Assembly (NCBI GenBank): GCA_033398695.1
Contig: CM065804.1
Coordinates: 121,887,501-121,951,500 of the forward strand
Direction of reading: 5' to 3'
Source: Orobanche coerulescens
Lineage: Eukaryota > Streptophyta > Magnoliopsida > Lamiales > Orobanchaceae
Length of the DNA stretch: 64,000 nucleotides
The notes beneath the pieces were generated by a model. That model worked only from the letters and a program-made list of their open reading frames with translations. It did no database searches and was not told where the DNA came from. The position numbers were made by a program, and so were the translations under genes. Positions 36,280 to 45,835 of the stretch are shown piece by piece (the stretch's first letter is position 1; each line of letters begins with the position of its first letter).

Positions 36280-37741
36280 TGTAGGTCACAAGTCGTCCAG
36301 GAATAAGTCTAGAGGGGGGTGAATAGACTTATTGAAACTCTTAAACTCTTTTTCTCAAAGAGTAAGTTTCTTCAGCTGATAGATAAACAAATGACTTGGA
36401 GTCGTTTGTTCTTAATACATGCGGAAGTCAGCTGGTGACGAATACAAAACAACTAATGAAACACTTGATAATGAATGCAGCAATTAAAGTATGATGCTGT
36501 AAAACAGTAAAGTATGCAGGCAATTATAGTGGTCTCAGAGGTGGGGTAATCCTCTACTAATCCACTTTTCTCCAAACCAGTTGGAGATGAATTCACTATA
36601 ATTTTCAACCAGTGATAAATATTATAGTGATTCAACCAAATTACAACAGCTTCCAACCAGTGGAAATCCGTGCCGTTGTAACACACTTGACTGCCTTGCA
36701 CCTCTTGATCCTCGATCCTTGGATGCCTTTACAGTCTCGAACTTCAACCAGTGAAGTACCCCGAACTCAAGATTTAAGACACGAGTTTTTGTCTTCTCCA
36801 ACTAAGAGCTTCTTCAAGTATGAACTTTTTAGAACTGCTCTTTTCACGAAGCTGTGTTTTGTTTTTAGATTTCTAGAATGCTTTGATCGCTTGAAAGTAT
36901 GTTCGTACCGGTAGTTGCTCAACTTCAAATCTTCGGATATATATAGGTGTTGATCCTTGAGCATTTCTTCATAGCCGTTGCAAATCTGTAACAAATCAGT
37001 CCGTTGGAGAGAGACTTCTTTGTTTATTCCTTTCTGAACATTGCAAGGCTGGATTCCCATATTTTAATCTATCTTCCAACCGTTGTGAAGACTCTGCATG
37101 TGAGGCGCCGAATCTTTTGAATATAATACGATTAAAGTCTTCAAGGTAGGCATGGATGAATTATTTAATTCATATCCTTTGCGGGAATCTCTCCAATTTG
37201 TCTCTTCACGTTGCATGTGACTTTCCGTAATACGTGACTTTTCAACGCATGCTGACGTGGACTTGGAGTACTTGGCTGATCTCGAGTAGGCTGATGTAAG
37301 TTAACTTCTCTGCAGTTCTGGAGCTCTCTGATGTTCACTGTTTGGAACTCGCCTGATCAGCTGACCTGTCTGAGGTTTTACTTGACTGCAGTCTGGTCAA
37401 ACATCTCTGATAACTTTTGTTGACCAGATCTTCTCTGACTTAACTCGGTTGTACCTCGCTGATGAACTTAGCTGTTCTTTTGTACTTAACCGATTTTTAG
37501 CCTAACTTATTTTTGGCCTATAGAAGATACTCATTTGGTTCTTCTTTACATTTTGCTAAGTCTTACACTTAACGTAATTTGGCCTATGGAAGATACGCAT
37601 TTGGTTCTTCCATACATTTTGCCAAGTTTTACACTTGACATAATTTGGCCTATGGAAGATACTCATTTGGTTCTTCCTTACATTTTGCCAAGTAATAAAC
37701 ATTTGAATGACATCATCAAAATCTAACAAGTATTCCTAACA
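36280..37741 (-). mobile_element. Element E, left (3') LTR
   Basis: Starts TGTAGGTCAC, ends TTCCTAACA. Minus-strand TATA (CTATATATA) at 36938-36946. Three diverged copies of GAAGATACTCATTTGGTTCTTC occur at 37520-37690. About 4% different from the right LTR over the first ~260 bp by eye. It is followed on its inner side by 42 bp of B flank instead of a purine tract. Confidence 0.9.
36302..36333. other. Inverted repeat near the E LTR end
   Basis: AATAAGTCT and AGACTTATT, perfect 9-bp arms around a G-rich AGAGGGGGGTGAAT. Kept in the right LTR (51937-51969). On the transcript it would form a stem-loop about 22 nt upstream of the LTR end next to the primer site. Confidence 0.65.
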
Positions 37742-37783
37742 CACTAATGCCCTATAAAATAGGAATTTACAAAACAACCCCAA
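37742..37783. repeat. Copy of E's outer flank on the inner side of its left LTR
   Basis: 42 bp beginning CACTAATGCCC that match 53378-53419 with one mismatch, the B sequence outside the right LTR. E internal sequence starts right after. Confidence 0.88.
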
Positions 37784-40085
37784 TCGTGGCATTGATGGAT
37801 TGTAGATCAGGGGTGACCTGAGATGCAAGCAACTCTCCAATGATATCCTTCACTATTTGCCTTATCAGCTCGGTCATCGCAGGTGAGATCTGCGATGGTG
37901 GAGAGTGCCCGCCTGAGCCTTTTGCAAATGTTCCACTAGACTGCAGGCTCCTATCTGCAGCTGGCACTCCAGATGGGGTCTTTTCAGTTGTCCCTGATCT
38001 GGAGTCCTCAGCCAACTCTGCATCCAGGCTGGTATACCGGGCGGGCGCCCCAGCCTTGTCTGCAGCCTCTACTTCTGGCTCTTTCTCTGGCTCCTTTTCT
38101 TTCTCTTCTTCTTCCTTTTATACTTTCTTCTCTTGTTCTTCCTGCTTTTCTTCTTCATCAACATTATCTTTTTCCTTTTCAGCTACTTGTTCTCCTCCTT
38201 CATCCTTATCATCACCATCATCATCATCATCATCATCCTTTTTCTCATCCTTTTTATTTTCTCCATCATTCTCATCATCTTCTTCATTATTCTCATCATC
38301 CTCCTTTCCTTCATCATCCTCCTGATCTACCTCTTCCCCTTCTTCTTCTCCTTCATCCACTAATTCCTCTGTTTTTTCAATTCCTTCCTCTGTTTGTTTT
38401 TCAACTAAAATATTTTCTCCTCCTTCTCTTTCTTCCTGCTCCTCTTCTTCGTCATCTATAACAATGACTTCCTCATCTTCTTGTCCATTTACTTCTTCAC
38501 TCCTTATTTCTTTTTCTTCTTCCTCCTCATCTTCTTTCCCAAATGATCCATCAAAAATACTATACATTATAGAAATGATGAATTGGTCCGTGTTGGTTTT
38601 GAAATTTGACATGAATCAATTCTCCTGGAGGATCAAAACTATGTCTGATACTTTGCAAAAGTGTATCAGTACATCCTCTGTGGCTTGGGGATATTCCCAA
38701 CCACTGGTTTCAATATAAGTTTGAAGTTTAGCAAATGAAAGTGATTTGAAAAATTTCCACTCTTCAAAAATATTAACAAAAGAGTGTTTTAAAGCTTGTG
38801 GTTTAACAAGCTGTAATTGTTCTATGGACAGGTTGAAAACATTGTTGTCCAGCAGGTTAAAGGTGTAGTTTGCTTCAGGGATTGAGATGATTAAACCTAC
38901 TTCTTCCTCCTCTAGAATGTATACTGGAGTGAGGACAGGGACGATCTGAGTTTCCAGGCTGCCTGGAGCGGGCTGGTCTTCCAGGTGGGTAGGCGACCTG
39001 GCTGCAGAACTGGTATAATGTTCCGGCTGCTCCTCCTGGCTGAACTGCAGTCTCCTGGGCCTCTTGGAAGAGGGTTCCAGAGATGACTGCATGATGGATG
39101 GCTCTCCAGGGGATGGTCCCCTTCTTTTGAACCGGACATCTATCGGTGTGTTGTTTGACTCTGAGTCTGACTCAACTGCAGTTGGGTTGACGTCTGCAGG
39201 TTGTTCAGACTCGTCTGGTGAGGGTCTGGGGTAAGTCCTTGTATCAGGTAAATCCTTTAATATTTGGGCTGCTCTTCCGTTGCCTCCCAACTTCCTTAAG
39301 GTCTCTTGGTCCAGATGACCAAGTCCCTTGTTGATGTGGAAGGGGTCAGTACTTCCCTTCGCCACACCCATCTTCTCAAGGATCTAACTCAGCTGCGTTC
39401 CAAATGCCAGCTTGGATCTGAATCTCTTCTCATCAGCAAGCCATTCGGCTTTGTTGACCTCGCGAACAAATTGCCTAAAGATGTAATCAGCCCAATCAAT
39501 CGCCTCGTCTTGAATGAGTGCTCCCAGCACTGTGAATTTCGCCGATGACAGTTGGTCGTAACTGCGGGCCATAGCCATAATAATCTTGTTGGTAATATCC
39601 AACATATACCGATACTCCTTTTTAATCTCGCTCCTTTTAGCAGTGAGTTTCAGCTTCGTCGGATGGTTAATCGCCTTAATCTTTAGCCAAATGTCGGCTG
39701 CTGTCTGCTTGAGAGCTTCGACGGCTATGCCATGGTGCCTCATACCAAAAACTTTCCGAATTGTCTCCGGCGAGATGTCGACTTAAATTCCGCCGACAGT
39801 GCTTCTGATTCCTTCTTCGATCACACGGGCTTCTCGGTAGAAAGCGATGATGTCCTCCTTGTATAGATGTTTGGGATTGATATCCAGAAATGGGTAGATC
39901 CCATTCAGTTTCATCGAGTGAATCAGGTCCAGGACGTCGTAGTTATCCAGATTTGCTTCCAAAAGGCCTTCGAAATCAACGACCAGAGAAAAGATGATCT
40001 GGTCTTTAACCGCCTTCATGTTAACGCCTTCAAAATACGATTCCATTTCTGCAAATAAGAGATTTTCAGTGTTTTTGGAGTTCAA
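37767..40085 (-). pseudogene. E second ORF: putative plant transposon protein-like, acidic tail
   Basis: One continuous frame of 772 codons, opened by MNSKNTENLLFAEMES, interrupted by stops at codons 101 (39783), 234 (39384), 490 (38616) and 656 (38118). The N-terminal ~230 residues (FYREARVIEEGIRSTVGGI, VDISPETIRKVFGM, then the SYDQLSSAKFTVLGALIQ and WADYIFRQFVREVNKAE part) resemble the 'putative plant transposon protein' domain seen in many plant repeats. A Pro/Ser-rich middle follows, then an Asp/Glu-rich part (codons ~491-690) and a helical end (MTELIRQIVKDIIGELL). The end runs into the copied B flank, whose TAA terminates it, so the true C-terminus is lost. The domain assignment is from memory of the family. 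Confidence 0.6.
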
Positions 40086-40517
40086 AGGATTTTTGCTCTG
40101 TAAATCTAGGGTTTGAAAGACTGGTAAGCGTAAAGGTAAAGTGAAGGGTTTTCCGTCCCTATAAAGAAGATGAAAAGACGTTGGATTAAATTATTATTTC
40201 TTTTGAATTGGTGGTTTGCCTTTTGAGATTCTATTTAAATTTCAAATTTGAATCGGTGGTCCAGGTTTTGATTTTAAAAATTGGACAGTTGGATTTTAAT
40301 TGGTCATCGTGGAGGTCGATTTATCAAGTGATCGCCACGTGTATTTAAATGCCACTTGCGAACCAAAAATTAATATAATATTATTATATATATAGCAGAT
40401 AATAATAAAATATTCAGAAGTCGGTTAAGTTTAGAAAACATAGCTGGTTGACTGTTGACTGTTGACTTCTCTGCATCAGGTGAGTTGACTCCTTGGACTT
40501 CTCGCCTGAGATTTTGA
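40086..40517 (-). promoter_or_regulatory. Leader between E gag and second ORF, possible own promoter
   Basis: About 430 bp without an ORF. Read leftward it has a G-box CACGTG (40336-40341) beside a TTTAAATA, a TTTATAGGG TATA-like site near 40160, and AAACCCTAG close to the ATG, a pattern common in plant 5' UTRs. A separate promoter for the second ORF is an inference. Confidence 0.35.
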
Positions 40518-40641
40518 TCAGCTAGGTTTCTTTTCGAAATTAGGATATCCTTGAGGTTTCCATCTGCCCCTCCTATTTTGAAATCTGTTTTTAGGGAGTT
40601 GTTGATAATAGTGGGCATGTTGTCTGGGCTGCTGCTTCTGC
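40518..40641 (-). pseudogene. E gag C-terminal piece left of D
   Basis: Joined in frame with 50165-51078 if D and one target duplication are left out. Basic, Gln/Arg/Asn-rich (NRFQNRRGRWKPQGYPN), ending at TGA 40518-40520. Typical gag tail; no protease follows. Confidence 0.65.
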
Positions 40642-40646
40642 CTGGG
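40642..40646. repeat. Left target-site duplication of element D (CTGGG)
   Basis: Matches 50165-50169. Confidence 0.92.
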
Positions 40647-42320
40647 TGTAACACCCCCAAATATCTCGAGGTATTACAGTGCCGTGAATCCCACGTGGGA
40701 CCCACAAGGCTAGTTAGAAAAATAGGCAATTTAAGAAAATCGCGATAAAATATTAAGTTCAAGGTTTACATAACGTGAGTCGAAAGATTTTAAGGAAAAA
40801 TGTAATTCGAAGTCCAATTATTACACAACAAAGGTTTTTCAACAGAAAACAAATTTATTTCAATTTAAGCAGCGGCTAGAGATAATTCCAACACCGCTCA
40901 TGTCTGACCGGACTCCTCGGGAAAGTCCTGCACATGATGAACAATTTTACCTGGTACGACGAATCATACCAGGTAACCAGGGTCAGAGAATGCATACCAA
41001 ATAACAGCTACTAACAACGATATACGCCATTTTTACAATCACAATATCTAGTAATTAACAGGGAATATTTCATCACTCAACCGACCTTGTCTCTCTCTTT
41101 TATCACATAAGCCCCAAGGTCGCAACCAAGGGTCACAGAAGTATTCACACGGAAATACCCCGGAACATAGGCGCCCAATTCGGGTCTTACCCCCTAACAC
41201 ATTTCCACACGGGTACCATACAGGTTTTATCCCCAACACATCGGCCCATTTATAACATATTTTAGAGAAAGACAAGCATCGGCATTCATCAAAATGGCAC
41301 ATACGCACATACGGTATAACATTAATATTAGAAAATTCTCGAGCAAGATTTTACTTGCATGTGATTCGATATTATGTGCTTTGTGATAAACGGAGTCCCC
41401 ACGCCCGCTCGAGCTTAACCTAGCCATGTAATATCCGATTAACACCTCGTACGGATCATGATGAATAAAACTAGTATCCCTTTCCTAATCGGATTCCTAG
41501 GGTAGTTTTAATTGTCGATATTAGTATCGCTTCTAAGTTCGTAAGTATTGTGTACCATTATTCCGTTCAATTATACAGTTAACATTAGATATATATTGAT
41601 TTGCTCAGCAAGATTATCCCTATCATTTTTCGGTTGTCGACAAATGATTATAGCATAATCGAATCTCATGCTTTCTAATTCTATTCTATATTCCGAATAC
41701 TACGACCGACGGATTCTATTACACAATAACTTTGGTGGTTTGATATCCAATAATGATTATACTATCGAATTGTTTTCCTTAGTTCACTAAGTGTCAAAAA
41801 TCACAATGTAAGGGTGGCTACAACAATGGAATATACGGTGACGGATCACTACGAATTCTCCTACAATTGATTCGTCAAATTTTACGTTCCTAGTGATGAT
41901 TTGAAATGAATTTTCGTATGATAGATATGATTTGCATGAAACGAAACATATGAGAAACGATAACTCCAGTTACTACAATTCCATTCGAAAGGTTGTCTAC
42001 GAAGGTTGGCAAAAATCTACCCAATACCCGCAATCTAACAGATATATATATAAGAGAACATCGAAGATATAATTCCAGGGATTGGTGGCTTACCTTATTA
42101 AAGAATAATAATGAAGAGAGTTGGCGAATCCACAAGAACTACGAGGAGAAACGAGAAGTGACTTGAACAACTTGGATAATCTTCACCGGAGCTCAAGAAA
42201 CCACTTCCTCAGTGTTAATTCAAGTATATAAGAGGCTAAGAACCGAGTACAAGGCTAGGAATCTCTCCAAGGGTGTTATCTTGTAGTGTTGGGTCGTGCA
42301 AATGAAGAAGGGAATTGTCA

Positions 42321-42330
42321 TTTTATAAAA
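42321..42330 (-). promoter_or_regulatory. TATA-box candidate of D
   Basis: TTTTATAAAA immediately after the palindrome array in the element's sense, the same arrangement as in C. Confidence 0.5.
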
Positions 42331-42339
42331 CTTGGTTAT

Positions 42340-42715
42340 GCTAACGTACGTTAATGATAATGGTGTTACGTACGTAAGGCTCCTTACGTACGTAACAGTT
42401 CAGTGACAACGTACGTAAAGACCGCCACTGCCCGAAATGTGCCCAAGTGTTACGTACGTTAAATTTGGGACATAACGTACGTTATGAAGAGTTGACTCGT
42501 TTGTCCTCTAGCCCGCCGAAAGTAGCTCCGTCCGTGTCAAAAGAAAGATTCTGGTCGGGAGACTGACTCACCCATTACGTACGTAATATAACTACCTTAA
42601 CGAACGTAACAATCGGGATATAGCGTACGTTAGGCATAAGTTGTAGCGCGCATTAGACAAAACTCTAACGCGCGTTAGACATAAACTCTAGCGTCCGTTA
42701 GACATAAACTCTTTA
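42340..42715. repeat. Palindrome array in D left LTR
   Basis: About 12 units in 375 bp: seven with the full ACGTACGT core (TTACGTACGTAA or TAACGTACGTTA), then CGTACG, GCGCGC, ACGCGCGT variants. The last three form a ~24-bp tandem with TTAGACATAAACTC. The right LTR copy is 49537-49910. Confidence 0.85.
42491..42522 (-). promoter_or_regulatory. Conserved U3 block with W-box (D left LTR)
   Basis: Minus strand CTTTCGGC-N8-GGACA-N3-GAGTCAAC, identical spacing to family C. Confidence 0.55.
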
Positions 42716-42968
42716 GCCACATATCACATTCTAACCATCTAGGGGTGACCATCCCTTCCACTCGTCAACAATTATCGGGGAACAAGACGTTGGCCACCGT
42801 CATATTCGCACCGACGATCATCCCACGGCGTCAAGGCGTGTCACCTCCGTTTCATTTACATCGCACAATTATATAGCACTCAATGAAATACATAAATAGA
42901 AATGACGTCACATTACAAAAATTCACACAGTACAAAGTAATCAATCATGAAATACCGGAGGTATTACA

Positions 42969-42981
42969 TATCACCCCCCTT
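42969..42981 (-). other. Polypurine tract of D
   Basis: Minus strand AAGGGGGGTGATA directly before the LTR start. Confidence 0.85.
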
Positions 42982-43003
42982 AAAAATAGTTTCGTCACGA
43001 AAC

Positions 43004-44173
43004 TTAAGAAAATAACTTGGGATGGCTCTCTTTCATGCTCGACTCGGTTTCCCAAGTCGCTTCTTCCGCGCTGTGGTGCGACCACTGAATCTTCACGAGG
43101 GGTATGGCTTTATTTCTTAACATCTTCACACGCCGATCCAAAATGGCGATCGGTACTTCCCTAAAGGTAGTGTCATCGAAAATTTCCACTTCTTCGAAAT
43201 TGAGCTTGTGACTCGGGTCATAGACATACTTCCTTAACTGGGAGACATGAAAAACGTTATGCACTCCATCCAGATGCGGCGGTAGAGCTAATCGATACGC
43301 GAGCTTCCCTACTCGGTCCAATATCTCAAACGGACCTATAAATCTCGGGCTTAACTTGCCCTTTTGGCCGAAGCGCCGGATACCCCGCATAGGTGATACT
43401 TTGACCCAAGCATGATCCCCGACCGTAAATTCCAACGGTCGCTGTCGGTTTTCGGCATAAGATTTCTGCCGGCTCTGTGCGGCTAGCATGTACTTTCGAA
43501 CGATAGAGATCTTCTTAATGGATTCCTGGATAAGATCTAACTCGGTAACCGCTGTGTCGGAGGCATCATCCCAGCATAATGGCGACTTGCATCTTCGCCC
43601 ATACAGGGCCTCAAACGGTGCCATGCCTACACTTGCATGCCAGCTGTTGTTGTACGAGAACTCCACTAATCCCAAATGTCTAGCCCAATCCTTACCCCAA
43701 TCGAGCACACATGCCCTCAACATAACTTCCAAGGTTTGAATTGTACGCTCGGTCTGTCCATCTGTCTGAGGGTGATAAGCCGTGCTAAAGTGTATTTGGG
43801 TCCCCATAGCTTTATGGACGGCTTTCCAAAAACGAGACACATATCTGGTGTCCCTATCCGAAATGATGGATGAGGGAACGCCATGTAGCCTTACGATCTC
43901 TCTGATGAAAATGACGGCCAGTTGCTCTGTCCCGGTTGTCTCTTGAATAGAAATGAAATGTGCTGATTTTGTCAATCGATCAACAATGACCCAAATTGTA
44001 TCCTTTCCTCCCACCGCCGTAGGTAGCTTAGTGACAAAATCCATTGATATGCTCTCCCACTTCCACTCCGGGATGGGTAGGGGTTGCATAATTCCGGCTG
44101 GTCTGCGGTGTTCAATATTTACTTGCTGGCATGTCATACATCGGGCGACGAACCTAGAAACTTCCCATTTCAT
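43004..44173 (-). CDS. D integrase and chromodomain (3' part of gag-pol)
   Basis: 389 codons in the same frame as the upstream parts. The CC half of the zinc finger (CMTCQQ) is followed by the catalytic core with Asp 45 (ISMDFVTKLP), Asp 106 (ISDRDTRYVSRFW) and Glu 142 (TERTIQTLEV), a correct D,D(35)E spacing. Then come LVEFSYNNSWHASVG, GRRCKSPLCWDD, TAQ/AAQSRQKSYAE, GDHAWVKVSPMRG, GPFEILDRVGKLAYRL, NVFHVSQLRKYV, and a chromodomain-type tail (LRNKAIPLVKIQW, EEATWETESSM). It ends 35 bp before the LTR. The upstream TAG at 44192-44194 cuts it off from RNase H; the Met is not a native start. Confidence 0.94.
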   Translation of the reverse strand: MKWEVSRFVARCMTCQQVNIEHRRPAGIMQPLPIPEWKWESISMDFVTKLPTAVGGKDTIWVIVDRLTKSAHFISIQETTGTEQLAVIFIREIVRLHGVPSSIISDRDTRYVSRFWKAVHKAMGTQIHFSTAYHPQTDGQTERTIQTLEVMLRACVLDWGKDWARHLGLVEFSYNNSWHASVGMAPFEALYGRRCKSPLCWDDASDTAVTELDLIQESIKKISIVRKYMLAAQSRQKSYAENRQRPLEFTVGDHAWVKVSPMRGIRRFGQKGKLSPRFIGPFEILDRVGKLAYRLALPPHLDGVHNVFHVSQLRKYVYDPSHKLNFEEVEIFDDTTFREVPIAILDRRVKMLRNKAIPLVKIQWSHHSAEEATWETESSMKESHPKLFS

Positions 44174-44191
44174 ATTCTTCCACCAAAAACT

Positions 44192-45640
44192 CTATCGCAA
44201 ATCTTTGTACATCTTGCTTGCTCCGGGGTGAATAGAATAGGGAGTGGAGTGCGCCTCCTTCAGTATAGTTTGCTTCAGACCGTCATTCGGTGGAATACAA
44301 ATCCTGTTCTTGAACCTCACCAAATCACCCTGAATCTTATAATCGGAAACATCTCCTTCCTCGATTCTTGCAGCAATCGCACGTAATTCAGGATCTTCCA
44401 TCTGTGCTAGACGTATCTCGTCTAGTAAGGATGAAAGTATGTTGATTGAGCATAATTTTCCTTGCCTACATTGTATCCATACTTCGATGTTGCTTCTCCT
44501 GATGTCTTGCTGCAGTTTGGGCTGAACTGTTATGCTGGATACCATTACCACTTGTGTAGTTTTCCGACTAAGAGCATCGGCTACCACATTGGCTTTTCCG
44601 GGATGATAGGAGATTTCCACATCGTAGTCCTTGATTATCTCCAACCAACGCCTCTGTCTCATGTTTAATTCTCTCTGAGTGAAGATATATTTCAAACTCT
44701 TATGATCCGTGAAAACTTTGCAAGTAACTCCGTAAAGATAGTACCTCCAAATCTTGAGGGCATGCACCACTGCGGCTAGCTCCAAGTCATGCGTCGGGTA
44801 ATTTACTTCATACGGCTTCAGTTGTCGGGATGCGTACGCAACGACTCTGCCATTCTGCATGAAGACACACCCTAGTCCGTGCTTGGATGCATCCGTGTAT
44901 ATAATGAATCCTTCTGTACCCTGCGGTAACACTAGTACTGGGGCAGTAGTTAGCCTACTCTTGAGCTCGTCGAAGCTCTTCTGGCAGTTTGCAGTCCATA
45001 CAAATTTGGTGCTCTTTCTAAGTAGGTTCGTTAACGGTCGGGCGATACAGGAAAAGGCCTCGACGAATCTTCGATAGTAACCCGCCAGTCCTAGGAAACT
45101 CCTAACCTCCTTGACGTTCTTCGGCAGTTCCCAACTCGTTATTGTCTCGATCTTTTGTGGGTCGACCTTAACACCTTCTGCCGAGACAACATGTACGAGG
45201 AAAATTACCTCTGGCATCCAGAATTCGCACTTGGACAGTTTCGCATAAAGTTGGTGTTGCCTTAACACGCTCAGCACTTGCCTCAAATGTTCCTCGTGTT
45301 CCTGTCGGCTTCGAGAATATATCAGGATGTCGTCGATAAAAACCACCACGCATTTATGGAGGAAATCAATCAAAACTCTATTCATTAGTTCCATGAAAAC
45401 GGTTGGGGCATCAGTCAACCCAAATGATACCACGATATACTCGTAATGCCCATACCTCGACCGAAATGCAGTCTTGGGTATATCTTCCTCCCGAATCCTC
45501 AATTGGTGATATCCGGACCGTAAATCGATCTTTGAAAACATGACTGCCCCTTGTAATTGATCCAAGAGGTCGTCAATTCTTGGTAGTGGATAACGATTCT
45601 TGATAGTAACCTTATTCAGCTCCCTGTAGTTGATGCACAA
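44192..45640 (-). CDS. D reverse transcriptase, RNase H and integrase zinc-finger start
   Basis: 482 codons. [45 protein letters not shown], catalytic FIDDILIYS. RNase [64 protein letters not shown]. Then [18 protein letters not shown], the usual RNase H end, and [18 protein letters not shown] of the integrase finger. Stops lie on both sides: TAG at 45686 for the Trp of SPWGAP and TAG at 44192. RT and RNase H catalytic residues are intact. Confidence 0.94.
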   Translation of the reverse strand: MCINYRELNKVTIKNRYPLPRIDDLLDQLQGAVMFSKIDLRSGYHQLRIREEDIPKTAFRSRYGHYEYIVVSFGLTDAPTVFMELMNRVLIDFLHKCVVVFIDDILIYSRSRQEHEEHLRQVLSVLRQHQLYAKLSKCEFWMPEVIFLVHVVSAEGVKVDPQKIETITSWELPKNVKEVRSFLGLAGYYRRFVEAFSCIARPLTNLLRKSTKFVWTANCQKSFDELKSRLTTAPVLVLPQGTEGFIIYTDASKHGLGCVFMQNGRVVAYASRQLKPYEVNYPTHDLELAAVVHALKIWRYYLYGVTCKVFTDHKSLKYIFTQRELNMRQRRWLEIIKDYDVEISYHPGKANVVADALSRKTTQVVMVSSITVQPKLQQDIRRSNIEVWIQCRQGKLCSINILSSLLDEIRLAQMEDPELRAIAARIEEGDVSDYKIQGDLVRFKNRICIPPNDGLKQTILKEAHSTPYSIHPGASKMYKDLR

Positions 45641-45835
45641 GCGTAGAGAGTTGTCTTTCTTCTTAACGAAAAGTACTGGCGCGCCCTACGGCGAGGTGCT
45701 TGGGCGGATCAACCCTTTCTCCAATAGATCTTGGAGCTGTATCTTTAATTCCTTCATCTCGGCCGGTGCCATCCTGTAAGGAGCTTTGGAAATAGGTCTC
45801 ATCCCCGGCTCGAGTTCAATGGAAAGGTCAACTTC

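Larger units (their letters stand above)
40647..42968 (-). mobile_element. Element D, left (3') LTR
   Basis: 2322 bp, TGTAACACCCC to GGTATTACA. Minus-strand U3 carries the palindrome array (42340-42715), the conserved 32-bp block (42491-42522) and TTTTATAAAA (42321-42330) as TATA candidate. A CTGACCCTGG module is near 40975. Confidence 0.94.

Noticed and set aside
38118..38612. Asp/Glu-rich 164-codon ORF as a separate acidic protein gene
   Set aside because: It is in the same frame as the ORFs at both sides, separated by single stops, so it is the acidic section of E's second ORF. The plus-strand ORFs at 37840-38461 are its shadows.
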